Shown piece by piece: positions 15,244 to 23,881 of a stretch of 27,239 bases of DNA. The notes under the pieces were generated by a model that saw only the letters and a program-made list of their open reading frames with translations, was not told the origin of the DNA and made no database searches. Both the position numbers and the translations under genes were made by a program. Source of the stretch: CAYZJV01 sp964616275. Lineage in GTDB: Bacteria > Spirochaetota > Spirochaetia > Sphaerochaetales > Sphaerochaetaceae. The stretch's first letter is position 1; each line of letters begins with the position of its first letter. The stretch spans positions 1-27,239 of the forward strand of contig CAZTUL010000029.1 of assembly GCA_964616275.1 (NCBI GenBank). The letters are read 5' to 3'.

Positions 15244-16599
15244 ATGGAAATGCTAGTTAGTACACAGACTATGGAAGGAATAGACTCTCGGGCACAGAGT
15301 GAGTACTCAATTCCTGCTCTGGTGCTTATGGAACAAGCAGGTGTGCGAGCATGGCATGCTTTTTTAGAGTATGCCAGTATGCAGAGTATAGCAATGAATC
15401 ACATTGTGTTTGTTGCCGGTGGAGGTAACAATGGTGGGGATGCACTCGTCATGGCACGTGAGGCATTCTTTTCCGGGAACGAATCCTTTTCCATTCTTCT
15501 TCTGGGCTCTCGAATCTCAAATTCATGTTCTGTTCAGCGGACAATTTGCAAAAAGCTCGGTTTTACCATGAAGGAGGCTGAGAATCTTGAGGGAATGATT
15601 TCCAGCGAAGCTGCAGAGCTGCTGGCTGAGGCCGATATTATTGTAGATGGTATTGCCGGTACAGGGATACGCGGGTTGCTCGGAGGAACAAGTGCCGAAA
15701 TTGTGAAAATGATGAATGCACGCCAATCACAAGGAGCTTTTGTTCTGTCTGTTGATATACCATCGGGGATGAGTGATAGCATGAGTATTGCCGGACCCCG
15801 AGTCATCGCCAATGCAACCATAACCATGGGATTGAAAAAAAGTGCTGCATACCATCCTGTATGTCGTATGGGGTGGGGAACAATTCTTAGAGTTAATCCC
15901 TCATTTCCTCCAACATTGCTGAAACATGCACTNNNNNNNNNNNNNNNNNNNNNNNNNNNNNNNNNNNNNNNNNNNNNNNNNNNNNNNNNNNNNNNNNNNN
16001 NNNNNNNNNNNNNNNNNNNNNNNNNNNNNNNNGGACATGACGAGCAGCTCCTGGAGATTATGAAAAGTGGATTGCCAAGTGTGTTTGATGCAGATGCTAT
16101 CCATACCTATGCAAAAGTAGTTGCCGATCATCGAATACAAGGATCAGAGCATGGTCCTCTTGTACTTACTCCACACCCAGGTGAGCTGCATGCTATGCTT
16201 GAGGCTCTTCACATGCCGTTGCTTGCACAAGAGATTGGCCCTAGTGGTTCTCCCGAATCGTTTATTGACTCACTTAAACGTGTAGCAGTCGCACTTGAGT
16301 TAGTTCTTGTGTACAAGAGTCATGTAATATGGATAGTGGATGGGAGGAACGGTGGTGCTATTCCAATAGTAGTTGATGGAATGAATAATGCACTTGGAGT
16401 TGCCGGGAGTGGTGATGTTCTCACAGGAATAATCGGATCGTTACTCGCTCAGGGCTATGATGCACTTACAGCTGCACACATGGGAGTGTTAATACATCAA
16501 GAGTCTGGCAGTGCTGCTCGATCAGCATCTGGTTGGTTTGATGCAGAGACACTCATCTCCTATGTCGGCTCGGTATGTCGAAGAGCGGAGGAAGAGTAA
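15244..16599 (+). CDS. nnr: Bifunctional NAD(P)HX epimerase/dehydratase (interrupted by assembly gap)
   Basis: Repairs hydrated NADH/NADPH: the N-terminal YjeF_N domain epimerises NAD(P)HX and the C-terminal domain dehydrates it with ADP or ATP. The N-terminal domain shows LVLMEQAG, VAGGGNNGGDALVMAR, DGIAGTG and SVDIPSGM. The C-terminal domain shows LVLTPHPGEL and GVAGSGDVLTGIIGSLLAQG, the nucleotide-binding and catalytic region. One hundred N (15933-16032) fall between them. Both sides stay in frame at this nominal size, but the usual KGxxG...GS...GA and IGPG segments of the dehydratase are missing, so the real gap is probably longer. The length as drawn is 451 codons against about 490-520 usual. 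The start at 15244 lacks a Shine-Dalgarno sequence; ATG 15250 is an alternative. Confidence 0.93.
   Translation: MEMLVSTQTMEGIDSRAQSEYSIPALVLMEQAGVRAWHAFLEYASMQSIAMNHIVFVAGGGNNGGDALVMAREAFFSGNESFSILLLGSRISNSCSVQRTICKKLGFTMKEAENLEGMISSEAAELLAEADIIVDGIAGTGIRGLLGGTSAEIVKMMNARQSQGAFVLSVDIPSGMSDSMSIAGPRVIANATITMGLKKSAAYHPVCRMGWGTILRVNPSFPPTLLKHAXXXXXXXXXXXXXXXXXXXXXXXXXXXXXXXXXXGHDEQLLEIMKSGLPSVFDADAIHTYAKVVADHRIQGSEHGPLVLTPHPGELHAMLEALHMPLLAQEIGPSGSPESFIDSLKRVAVALELVLVYKSHVIWIVDGRNGGAIPIVVDGMNNALGVAGSGDVLTGIIGSLLAQGYDALTAAHMGVLIHQESGSAARSASGWFDAETLISYVGSVCRRAEEE
15933..16032. other. Assembly gap (100 N)
   Basis: A run of exactly 100 undetermined bases, the usual placeholder for a scaffold gap of unknown size. 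It interrupts nnr at the start of the dehydratase domain. Confidence 0.99.
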
Positions 16600-16602
16600 G
16601 AC

Positions 16603-17076
16603 ATGCTGCAAATGTATGCCTTGACGATTACCTACCTCCTTCTTGGGGCAAGCCTTCTGTTGGTTGATGAGTATGGTGGGCGTTATGTCATCCTCATTAG
16701 AATTCGAAACTGGGTACATTCCAAATCTATTATTCCTCTGATATGTGCAATTATTGGGGTGTTACTCGGTACAGTGAAAATTTTCTTTCCAATTCCGCCT
16801 GGACCAATTCTACTCGGTGATTTAACATCGGTTTTCGGTGTGATAGTAATTGCTGTGTATTTCATCACACAACTGTTCATGCTGAAAAAGCAGAATCCAT
16901 CATCTTCTAGTCCTACTGATGCTTTTAGAACAAATACTATTCATGTGGTACATCAGGACGAAGATGTCATAAAGAAGACTGGATCGTTAATTGAGATTCA
17001 TAAACGGAATCTTGGGTATAGTATACTGATAGTTGCATTGTTGCACTTTATATTCCCTGGTGCAGTGTTATTGTGA
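16603..17076 (+). CDS. Small integral membrane protein, function unknown
   Basis: I do not recognise this family. The 157-aa product has about four hydrophobic segments: residues 5-20, 44-62, 72-93 and a C-terminal one at about 138-155. A polar loop of about 45 residues (about 95-137) contains a serine/proline patch and the charged segment HQDEDVIKK. The second segment includes KIFFPIPPGPILLGDL. It starts 3 nt after the nnr stop, with GGAGG 11 nt upstream of its ATG, and is followed 17 nt later by the Nudix gene, so the three are probably one transcript. No motif suggests a transport or enzymatic role. Confidence 0.75.
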   Translation: MLQMYALTITYLLLGASLLLVDEYGGRYVILIRIRNWVHSKSIIPLICAIIGVLLGTVKIFFPIPPGPILLGDLTSVFGVIVIAVYFITQLFMLKKQNPSSSSPTDAFRTNTIHVVHQDEDVIKKTGSLIEIHKRNLGYSILIVALLHFIFPGAVLL

Positions 17077-17093
17077 AAAGAGGTGATTAAAAG

Positions 17094-17510
17094 ATGCATG
17101 AAGACGACTATACCCTTGAGCGAATTACTACGGCTGGAGTTCTGTTTGAGGCTGGACATTATTTTGTTGCCAAACGGAAAACAGGAGGTGCTGTAGGTGG
17201 CCTTTGGGAGTTTCCAGGGGGAAAGCATCGTTGGGGAGAGACGCCGGAAGAGTCGTTGGAACGAGAATTCTTCGAAGAATTTGAACTGGCAGTACGCATT
17301 GGGAGTTGTTTTCTTGAGCATGATTTTGTTCATAAGCATACCCTTTTCCACTTGCATGCGTTCTGGGTTGAAGCTGTTGAACCTATCCACTATGTATTAC
17401 ATGAGCATGATGAGGTACGTTGGGTTACCCTCGCAGAAATGCTTGAGCTCCCCTTTGTACCTTCCGACATTCCTGTGAGAAGTAAACTAGAGGAGCTCGC
17501 ACTCGCATAA
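17094..17510 (+). CDS. MutT-like Nudix hydrolase
   Basis: Probably cleaves oxidised nucleoside triphosphates such as 8-oxo-dGTP to the monophosphate, keeping them out of DNA. The Nudix box Gx5Ex7REUxEExGU is at residues 43-65: G43, E49, then REFFEEFEL, with Glu in place of the usual Gly at the next-to-last position. The N-terminal FVAKRKTGGAVGGLWEFPGG and the C-terminal EVRWVTLAEMLELPFVPSDIPV follow the E. coli MutT pattern, as does the 138-aa length. AGAGGTG precedes the ATG. Substrate preference cannot be proved from sequence, as Nudix enzymes vary widely. It converges on glgC with a 24-nt gap lacking a clear terminator. Confidence 0.88.
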   Translation: MHEDDYTLERITTAGVLFEAGHYFVAKRKTGGAVGGLWEFPGGKHRWGETPEESLEREFFEEFELAVRIGSCFLEHDFVHKHTLFHLHAFWVEAVEPIHYVLHEHDEVRWVTLAEMLELPFVPSDIPVRSKLEELALA

Positions 17511-17534
17511 ATCAGAGCTGATAAAAATCTTCTG

Positions 17535-18830
17535 TTAGAGAATGGTCCCGTGAGGAATAATTGCATTCTTATGGATGACTATGATTCCATCATGGATTGA
17601 GTAGTTTGTGTAGTCTCCATCCTCACGATCGATATCGTCTATTCCAATTCGGCATCCATCGCCTATACGTGCATTTTGATCAATGATTGCTCTACGAATA
17701 ATGGACGCACGCCCTATTCCTACATTTGGGATTTTCTTGCGTGCATTTTCTGCTTTTTCCTCGGGTGTTTCATAGAACGATGCTCCCATACAGTAGACAC
17801 CATCAAGGCTGGCTCCAGATTCTATGAGAGTACGGACACCAATGATTGAATTCACAATGTAGGCGTTTGTAATAATGGAACCTTCACTTGTGAGAGAACA
17901 ACTGATATTGCAGAAATTGACTTTTGTTGCCGGAAGATGACGCCGATGTGTATAAATGGGCATTTCTTCATTGTAAAAATTGAATGCAGGAGTAACTGAT
18001 GCAAGGTCAATATTTGTATCGTAGAATGCCTTGATAGTTCCAATATCTTCCCAGAAGCCATCATACACATGGGTAGCAACTTTTTGTGTTTTTATAACCT
18101 CGGGAATAATCTCTTTACCAAAATCAGTAGACGAGCTTGATTCTAGCAATTCTTCCATCATTCTTGCATCGAAAATGTAGATTCCCATAGAGGCAAGATA
18201 TTCATTATGTTCAGAAGGTTTCTGACGTAGAGAATCCTTTAATAATTTTGCAGGAACCTGATATTCACTTATATCGAGATCGGGAGCTGGTTTTTCGTAG
18301 AATTTCTTTACAATACCTTTCTCATCCGCTCCAATTATTCCTAGTCCGGTTGCTTCCTGTCTACTGATGGTTTTTGCTGCAATCGTGAGTACAGCACCAC
18401 TTTCAATATGAGTTTTCAGCATATCTCGGTAGTCCATTCTATAGAGCTGATCACCCGAAAGAATGAGATAGTAATCGGCATTCTGATCGGCAAAGTGTTT
18501 CAGATTCTTACGTACTGCATCGGCAGTTCCCTGATACCAGTCATTATTATGATAGGTCTGTTCAGCAGCAAGAATTTCGACAAATCCATTCGAGAATGTG
18601 TCAAAAATATAGGTATTCGAAATATGGTTGTGTAATGATGCGGAATTAAACTGAGTGAGAATGTATATCTGTTTAATTTCACTATTGATACAGTTGGAGA
18701 TAGGAATATCTACGAGTCTATATTTCCCTGCGAAAGGGACGGCCGGTTTTGATCGGTCCTTGGTTAAAGGATACAATCGCGTCCCTTTTCCTCCTCCCAA
18801 TACGATTGCGAGAGTTCTAGCTTTTCCCAT
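17535..18830 (-). CDS. glgC: Glucose-1-phosphate adenylyltransferase
   Basis: Makes ADP-glucose from ATP and glucose-1-phosphate, the committed step of glycogen synthesis. The N-terminus has the nucleotidyltransferase motif LGGGKGTRLYPLT followed by RSKPAVPFAGKYRLVDIPIS, the GlgC signature. Downstream come LSGDQLYRMDY, GIIGADEKG and FYEKP. The C-terminal third is a left-handed beta-helix region of hexapeptide-like repeats (from about residue 300). I prefer ATG 18830 (431 aa) because AAGGGG lies 8 nt upstream; a GTG at 18839 would overlap the glgA stop but leaves no room for ribosome binding. It follows glgA by 5 nt in one operon. Confidence 0.96.
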   Translation of the reverse strand: MGKARTLAIVLGGGKGTRLYPLTKDRSKPAVPFAGKYRLVDIPISNCINSEIKQIYILTQFNSASLHNHISNTYIFDTFSNGFVEILAAEQTYHNNDWYQGTADAVRKNLKHFADQNADYYLILSGDQLYRMDYRDMLKTHIESGAVLTIAAKTISRQEATGLGIIGADEKGIVKKFYEKPAPDLDISEYQVPAKLLKDSLRQKPSEHNEYLASMGIYIFDARMMEELLESSSSTDFGKEIIPEVIKTQKVATHVYDGFWEDIGTIKAFYDTNIDLASVTPAFNFYNEEMPIYTHRRHLPATKVNFCNISCSLTSEGSIITNAYIVNSIIGVRTLIESGASLDGVYCMGASFYETPEEKAENARKKIPNVGIGRASIIRRAIIDQNARIGDGCRIGIDDIDREDGDYTNYSIHDGIIVIHKNAIIPHGTIL

Positions 18831-18835
18831 TCCAA

Positions 18836-20281
18836 TCACCCCTTGTGTATGGTTTCATACACTTTACTATAATCTTCAGCCGAATTAATCCAAGAGAAAT
18901 CGACTGCCATACCGCGCTTCCGTATGGTGGAAATTTCATCTTTATTGGAAGTATACAACGAAATTGCTCGTTGTACTGCATTGAATATTTCACTTCCAGA
19001 TTGGGTATCATAGAGTATGCCCGTACCATTTTCCTCGTCAAGGTCAACAATAGAATCGGATAGTCCTCCTGTTCGTCTCGCTATAGGGATAGTACCATAC
19101 CGAAGTGAGTACATCTGATTCAGTCCGCAAGGTTCGTATCGGCTTGGCATAAGGAAGAAATCGCTTCCAGCTTCAACAAGATGTGCTGCCTCATTGCTGA
19201 ATATAAGATTTACCGAAAGATTATCGTGTAACTCGGCAAGTGCTGTAAGTTTTTCTTCCAGTGATTTATCTCCGGTACCAATAATAAGCACCTGTACAGG
19301 CAAGTCGGTGACTATCTGCTCTAACGCACATGGTGATCCTTGGCAGAGCTCAACAAACCCTTTCTGGTCAGCAATCCTGCTGATCATAGAAATTACTGGA
19401 ACATCGGGGTCTATAGGAAGATGGAATCGCTTTTGCATGGTGGTTTTTAACAATGTTTTGGATGAAAGATCATCACGCGAGAAGTGAATATCGAGTAGTG
19501 AATCGGATTCAGGATTCCATTCGTCGGTATCTATTCCGTTCAAGATTCCGTAGAGATCTGGCGAACGACGCTGCAGGAGTAGCTCTAGGCCACAGCCTTG
19601 TTCAGATTGTTGAATTTCCTGTGCATACGTTGGGCTGACCGTTGTAATTGCATCGGCTGTTTCCAGGCCGGCTTTCAACATATTGGTACGTTTATCGAGA
19701 CCTTGACCGTGGAAGAAGTAATCTTCTACGGGTATTCCTGTAAGCATAAAATCCATTCTCGGGAATTCACCTTGGTAGGCTAGATTGTGAATTGTATAGA
19801 GTGATTTAGTTTTTGCAAATTTACCACTCGTATGCTGTGAGAGCAATGCAGGAAGGAATCCAACAGTCCAGTCATGGCAATGAAGTATGTCGGGTATCCA
19901 GTCCAGCTCTACACATAGCTCTAGAGCAGCTTGAGAGAATAGGGTATAGCGGATGAGATTATCAGGGTACGGAGTAAACGAAGTATTCCCATAAATCCCT
20001 TTTCGTTCACTGAAAAAGGAATGATCAATGAGATATACCATCACCCCTTGATATTCCAGTTGTTTGCAACGAACACTCTGTTCTTCCATACCAAGGGTAA
20101 CAGATAATCGATAGGGGAGTTCAGTAAATGCAGAATCGTCCGTTATTCCGTATGCTGGTAACATAAGTCTCACGTCGTTTCCCAGTGACGCAAGAGCAAC
20201 AGAAAGAGATGATGCAACATCCGCGAGCCCCCCAGATTTTGAGAACGGGACTGCTTCACTCGAGACCATAAGTATTCTCAT
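18836..20281 (-). CDS. glgA: Glycogen synthase (ADP-glucose)
   Basis: Extends alpha-1,4-glucan chains from ADP-glucose (glycosyltransferase family GT5). The N-terminal KSGGLADV motif with Lys15 is the ADP-glucose binding signature. HCHDWTVGFLP lies in the first Rossmann domain (about residue 140). The C-terminal domain has SRIADQKG and MPSRYEPCGLNQMYSLRYGTIPI, which holds the conserved glutamate and acceptor loop. The 481-aa length is typical. It is first in a two-gene operon with glgC. No strong Shine-Dalgarno sequence precedes its ATG, and the trxB terminator lies about 70 nt upstream, so a promoter is expected in 20282-20353. None was identified with confidence. Confidence 0.96.
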   Translation of the reverse strand: MRILMVSSEAVPFSKSGGLADVASSLSVALASLGNDVRLMLPAYGITDDSAFTELPYRLSVTLGMEEQSVRCKQLEYQGVMVYLIDHSFFSERKGIYGNTSFTPYPDNLIRYTLFSQAALELCVELDWIPDILHCHDWTVGFLPALLSQHTSGKFAKTKSLYTIHNLAYQGEFPRMDFMLTGIPVEDYFFHGQGLDKRTNMLKAGLETADAITTVSPTYAQEIQQSEQGCGLELLLQRRSPDLYGILNGIDTDEWNPESDSLLDIHFSRDDLSSKTLLKTTMQKRFHLPIDPDVPVISMISRIADQKGFVELCQGSPCALEQIVTDLPVQVLIIGTGDKSLEEKLTALAELHDNLSVNLIFSNEAAHLVEAGSDFFLMPSRYEPCGLNQMYSLRYGTIPIARRTGGLSDSIVDLDEENGTGILYDTQSGSEIFNAVQRAISLYTSNKDEISTIRKRGMAVDFSWINSAEDYSKVYETIHKG

Positions 20282-20353
20282 ATTTCAATTAGACCACTGT
20301 TCCAGTTATGTCGTCAAGGGAATTCGACAACCTATTTTTGCTATTAGTACATG

Positions 20354-20382
20354 AAAAAACCCATCGATTTGACGGGTTTTTT
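20354..20382 (-). terminator. Rho-independent terminator after trxB
   Basis: On the minus strand CCCGTC and GATGGG form a 6-bp stem (one G-U pair) around a 5-nt loop, followed by six T. It ends the operon running from the 6S RNA through trxB. The preceding A-run makes it roughly symmetrical. Confidence 0.85.
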
Positions 20383-20410
20383 ATAAAATTTGAACTTAAT
20401 TCACTATTCT

Positions 20411-21361
20411 CTATACGTATGCTTGCCCTTTGAGATCATCAATGTATTCGGCAGCGGCATGAGCTGCCACAGCACCATCAGATGCAGCAGTGACTACCTG
20501 GCGGAATGGGGTATTTCTCACATCGCCAACAGCAAAAAGCCCGGGAATGTTAGTTCTCATAAGTTCGTTGGTTATTAAATACCCGGATTCATCAGTTTCT
20601 GCATAGGGCACAAGCTGAGTTCTCGGTGTAGCTCCTATGAAGATAAAGACCGCATCAAATTCTTCTTCGTAATCCTTATTCTGTTCTGAATCATGCATAA
20701 CTACAGAGGTTACTTTTTTCCCGTCACCTTTAATTTCATGGACTGTGTGCATGAAGCGAATTTCAATATGATCATCATGTTCAACATTGCCCGCAATACT
20801 GCGTTGAGCTCTAAAACGATCCTTACGGTGTACAATCACAATATTGCCACTGAGTTTAGAGAGAAATAAAGATTCTCCACATGCAGAATCACCACCGCCA
20901 ACTACGAGAATTCGTTTACCTTTGAAAAAAGGTCCATCACACGTAGCACAATATGAAACTCCTTTTCCCTGATACTCTTTTTCCCCTGGGATGCCAAGCT
21001 CTCGTCGTTTTGCACCGGTAGACATAATGACTACAGGAACTGTGTAGATTCCCTCACTTGTGGTAACTGTGAAGGAATTATCTTCATTACGATCAATAGC
21101 ATCAACCGATCCATAATGTACCACAGCACCAAATTGCTCGGCCTGTTTAACGAATTTGTCTGAGAGTTCAAATCCACTGATTGGTGAATCAAATCCAGGA
21201 TAATTTTCCAATTCATCAATGGTGAGCAACTGGCCACCAGGGGCCATTTCATCAAAGACGTGGGCAGTCAGACCAGCTCTTGCTGCGTATTGTGCTGCCG
21301 AAAGACCAGCGGCTCCGCCACCAACTATAATGATATCGGGTTGTTTCTCATTTTCACTCAT
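20411..21361 (-). CDS. trxB: Thioredoxin-disulfide reductase
   Basis: An FAD flavoenzyme that passes electrons from NADPH to thioredoxin. The 316-aa product has the FAD-binding GGGAAGLSAA at residues 14-23, the redox-active pair Cys138-Ala-Thr-Cys141 in CATCDGPFF, and the NADPH-binding GGGDSACGE at 155-163. The C-terminal FAD motif GLFAVGDVRNTPFRQVVTAA with the following DGAVAAHAA is intact. The length fits the low-molecular-weight class. It begins 2 nt after tsaB, as the last gene of its operon. Confidence 0.97.
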   Translation of the reverse strand: MSENEKQPDIIIVGGGAAGLSAAQYAARAGLTAHVFDEMAPGGQLLTIDELENYPGFDSPISGFELSDKFVKQAEQFGAVVHYGSVDAIDRNEDNSFTVTTSEGIYTVPVVIMSTGAKRRELGIPGEKEYQGKGVSYCATCDGPFFKGKRILVVGGGDSACGESLFLSKLSGNIVIVHRKDRFRAQRSIAGNVEHDDHIEIRFMHTVHEIKGDGKKVTSVVMHDSEQNKDYEEEFDAVFIFIGATPRTQLVPYAETDESGYLITNELMRTNIPGLFAVGDVRNTPFRQVVTAASDGAVAAHAAAEYIDDLKGQAYV

Positions 21362-21363
21362 GC

Positions 21364-22077
21364 TTAAACCTCTTTAGGTGTTTGTTTTGCGTTTTTCTCT
21401 TCCAAAGATACCTCAGCATCGCTTTTTCGGATATAGGTAGGTCCTGAACCAATGTCGTCAGGGCCTTGTGTGTTAAGCAATAATTTACCTAAGAGTATCA
21501 TACTTTCACCATAGTTCCGGTATCTGAGTGGGTCAAGGTAAAATTTTGGCGGAGCTGCGTGTTTTGTGACTTCATCACTCAGTCCCTGTATTACCACTTG
21601 TGCGTCAGGCCCTGTTACTAAAATCTCCGAAAATGGTGTCACTAACTCTCCGATTTCATGAATTTGAAGATCTTTATCGGGTGTTACACGTACTCCCTTC
21701 TGGAAAAGAGCTGTATAATAGCGTTGTTTTTTTGCATCTAGTACGGTGAGCACAGGAATATCTACCAATGATAGCGGGTAGGCCATAATTTCCATGGTGC
21801 TGAGACTTACGAGTGGAATATGTGCAGCAAGCGCAATTCCCTTAGCTGCCGCCATCCCAACGCGAAGACCGGTGAACGAACCTGGACCGTTTGTACAGAC
21901 AATGAGGTCAAGCTCAGAGAGAGAGATATCAGCCTGCTCACACAGGATTTTCATTCGAGGGACGAGTTCTTCACTGAATTTTCTCCCCATGGTTCGCGTT
22001 TCTGCATAGAAGTTTTTTTCTGTTTGTAACGCAAGATGCAGGGTCTCTGAAGAAGTTTCTAATGCTATACAATTCAT
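21364..22077 (-). CDS. tsaB: tRNA threonylcarbamoyladenosine biosynthesis protein TsaB
   Basis: A partner of TsaD and TsaE in making t6A37 on ANN-decoding tRNAs. The 237-aa product begins with the ASKHA-fold pattern CIALETSSETLHLAL and contains CTNGPGSFTGLRVGMAAAKGIA, the TsaB hallmark. It lacks the metal-binding histidines of TsaD, as expected for this non-catalytic paralogue. The ATG overlaps the tsaE stop (ATGA). TsaC and TsaD are not in the window. The last 20 or so residues are charged and probably disordered. Confidence 0.95.
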   Translation of the reverse strand: MNCIALETSSETLHLALQTEKNFYAETRTMGRKFSEELVPRMKILCEQADISLSELDLIVCTNGPGSFTGLRVGMAAAKGIALAAHIPLVSLSTMEIMAYPLSLVDIPVLTVLDAKKQRYYTALFQKGVRVTPDKDLQIHEIGELVTPFSEILVTGPDAQVVIQGLSDEVTKHAAPPKFYLDPLRYRNYGESMILLGKLLLNTQGPDDIGSGPTYIRKSDAEVSLEEKNAKQTPKEV

Positions 22078-22505
22078 AGTGTTATCCCCACTACTGTAAT
22101 CTTCCTCGTTCCATCCGGCTGTATGCTGAGTTCTACTTTTATTGTATGCTCAGGAAGAATTTCATCAATTTTTTCACTCCATTCAATGAGTGTTATTCCT
22201 TTCCCGTAGAGAAGTTCTTCGCCTCCAATTCCACCAAATTCTTCTACACCCTCAATTCGATAGAGATCCATATGATGTAACTCGTCACGTCCCTGATACT
22301 CTTGTATAAGGGTGAAGGTTGGACTCACGATTGCTTCATTAATTTCTAACGCCTCTGCAACACCTTTGGCAATAACGGTCTTTCCTGAACCGAGGGGGCC
22401 GCGTAGGGAGACGACACTTCCTGACGAGCAGGCAAGACCTAATTGTTTTCCGAGTGCTTTTGTCTCCTGTTCATTCTTGGTGAAGAACACTTGTGTCTCA
22501 GCCAT
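22074..22505 (-). CDS. tsaE: tRNA threonylcarbamoyladenosine biosynthesis ATPase TsaE
   Basis: The P-loop ATPase that drives turnover of the TsaBDE complex in t6A synthesis. The Walker A motif GPLGSGKT is at residues 36-43. The family motifs SPTFTLIQEY, HMDLYRI and ITLIEWSEK follow. I place the start at ATG 22505 (143 aa), 9 nt after AGAGGA; a TTG one codon earlier is less likely. The start overlaps the end of the TPR gene by 8 nt and the end overlaps tsaB, so translation of the three genes is coupled. Confidence 0.95.
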   Translation of the reverse strand: MAETQVFFTKNEQETKALGKQLGLACSSGSVVSLRGPLGSGKTVIAKGVAEALEINEAIVSPTFTLIQEYQGRDELHHMDLYRIEGVEEFGGIGGEELLYGKGITLIEWSEKIDEILPEHTIKVELSIQPDGTRKITVVGITL

Positions 22506-23646
22506 CAATGATATCCTCTTGGTCTTCAGTTCCCATGCGTTTAGCTAATTCTTCTGTTAAGTGACGTACTGCAGGATCGGCACTATCAACAACTTTGGCT
22601 CTTTCAAGCAATTCGTAGGATTGATTATATTGCTCATCCTGAATGTGGAGGAAGGCTAGATTACTCAGCAATTTTACATTATCGGAATCGAATTCAAGTG
22701 CTATCTCAAGATAATTCTTAGCAAGACTGCGATTCCCGAGTTCAAGTGTGCATATGGAAAGTTCATTGTATATGTCAGCATTCTGTTCCCCTAGTTCAAG
22801 ACAGCGAATAAATGCTTTCTGTGCTTCCTCATAGTTCCCAAGCCTTCTTTGAGCCCATCCTTGAATAAACCAGCCTGACCAGACTTTTGGGTTATTCGAA
22901 ATAAAACTCTCAATTAGACGAAGTGCCTGCTCCTCATTACCGAGTTGCATTTCATCAAAAGCCTCATGCAGAGTTCGTTCATCATTGAGTCGTTCAGATA
23001 ATTCAGAGACCCTTGCCGCAATCAGTTGTTTCTTTTCACTCTCAGGTGCAATTTTTAAGTAAGACTGCAAATATTCGTATGCTATCTCATCATTCTCGAG
23101 AAATAGCTGCAATAGGCCAAACTCAGAAAGCAATAACTCTGAGAGCGGGTTGTGTTCCAGGCCTCTTTGTAAAACATCAATCTGCTGCTGTATGGCAAGG
23201 TCATATGCTTCCCGGATATCTTTATCCATGGCAATACGTGCTTTCTGCCCATAGAGAACTGAGAGATTTACAAAAAGTTCAGGGATGTTCGGATTAAGGT
23301 AGCTAGCGGCAAGAAAAAGCTCCTCTGCGAAGTCAAGATCGTTATTGTTTGCCTTTGCAATTCCTGCAATTTGCAATTCTTTTACTACGTCCGGCTGGAG
23401 TGCTGTGAGCATGGATCTGTAATAGTGTGAATGTGTGTGTTCCGGCAGGTGCGCGACTATTTTTATGAGCCCAGCAGCAATCATTTCAATACTGATACCC
23501 TTTGTTGGATCAATGTCTGCTGCCCCATCAGCTAGCTGAACGGGAAGGGGGATATCGGGGTCAAAGGTAAACCCTTCCTGTTCTTGTTTCAATGAATCGG
23601 GTAGGGTAATAAAAACGATATCGTGAAAATGTTCTTTATGTGTCAT
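22498..23646 (-). CDS. TPR-repeat protein, function unknown
   Basis: A tetratricopeptide protein that probably acts as a protein-binding scaffold; no catalytic motif is seen. The start at ATG 23646 follows AGGA by about 9 nt. An upstream in-frame extension to 23778 would run through the 6S RNA and is rejected. The 382-residue product has a non-repeat N-terminus (about residues 1-90, HDIVFITLPDSL) and then helical repeats. The clearest TPRs are WSGWFIQGWAQRRLGNYEEA and the two that follow it, ending near residue 365. No signal peptide is visible, so it is likely cytoplasmic. It is the first coding gene after the 6S RNA and overlaps tsaE. Confidence 0.85.
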   Translation of the reverse strand: MTHKEHFHDIVFITLPDSLKQEQEGFTFDPDIPLPVQLADGAADIDPTKGISIEMIAAGLIKIVAHLPEHTHSHYYRSMLTALQPDVVKELQIAGIAKANNNDLDFAEELFLAASYLNPNIPELFVNLSVLYGQKARIAMDKDIREAYDLAIQQQIDVLQRGLEHNPLSELLLSEFGLLQLFLENDEIAYEYLQSYLKIAPESEKKQLIAARVSELSERLNDERTLHEAFDEMQLGNEEQALRLIESFISNNPKVWSGWFIQGWAQRRLGNYEEAQKAFIRCLELGEQNADIYNELSICTLELGNRSLAKNYLEIALEFDSDNVKLLSNLAFLHIQDEQYNQSYELLERAKVVDSADPAVRHLTEELAKRMGTEDQEDIIDG

Positions 23647-23665
23647 GGATAAATTCCTACAAAGA

Positions 23666-23849
23666 GGACCCGCGGTGCCGTTTAGAGGTAATCTCTTGAA
23701 CCTAAGGTTCAAGGGGGAAACTAGGTGCCCAGCATTCTGTTCCCTCATTGAGAGGCGAACCTCCCGGGAGCAATTCAACTAGGCTATGCCGAATCCCATA
23801 TTTGTAGTTTGAGCCAAGAGAACTGTCTCTTCACGAACACCGCAGGCCC
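23666..23849 (-). ncRNA. ssrS: 6S RNA
   Basis: 6S RNA binds sigma70-RNA polymerase by mimicking an open promoter. On the minus strand a 12-bp closing stem joins GGGCCTGCGGTG (23838-23849) to CACCGCGGGTCC (23666-23677), with G-U pairs. Just inside the 3' arm is CCTTGAACC-TT-AGGTTCAAG, the conserved hairpin also seen in E. coli 6S RNA (CCTTGAACC...GGTTCAAGG). CGGCAT and ATGCTG can pair to delimit a central bubble, and a GC-rich apical arm follows. The size of about 184 nt is right. A possible own promoter is an extended -10 TGGTAGCAT (23865-23873), which would start transcription near 23858; its -35 (TTCCGT) is weak. Confidence 0.93.
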
Positions 23850-23881
23850 AATAATTTCATGTCAATGCTACCATAGCTGGT

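Noticed and set aside
17511..17534. Terminator between the Nudix gene and glgC
   Set aside because: The only repeat (ATCAG/CTGAT) would have a 2-nt loop and no proper T-run.
23647..23778. In-frame N-terminal extension of the TPR protein to 23778
   Set aside because: It would be encoded by the 3' half of the 6S RNA. ATG 23646 has its own ribosome-binding site and starts the recognisable protein.
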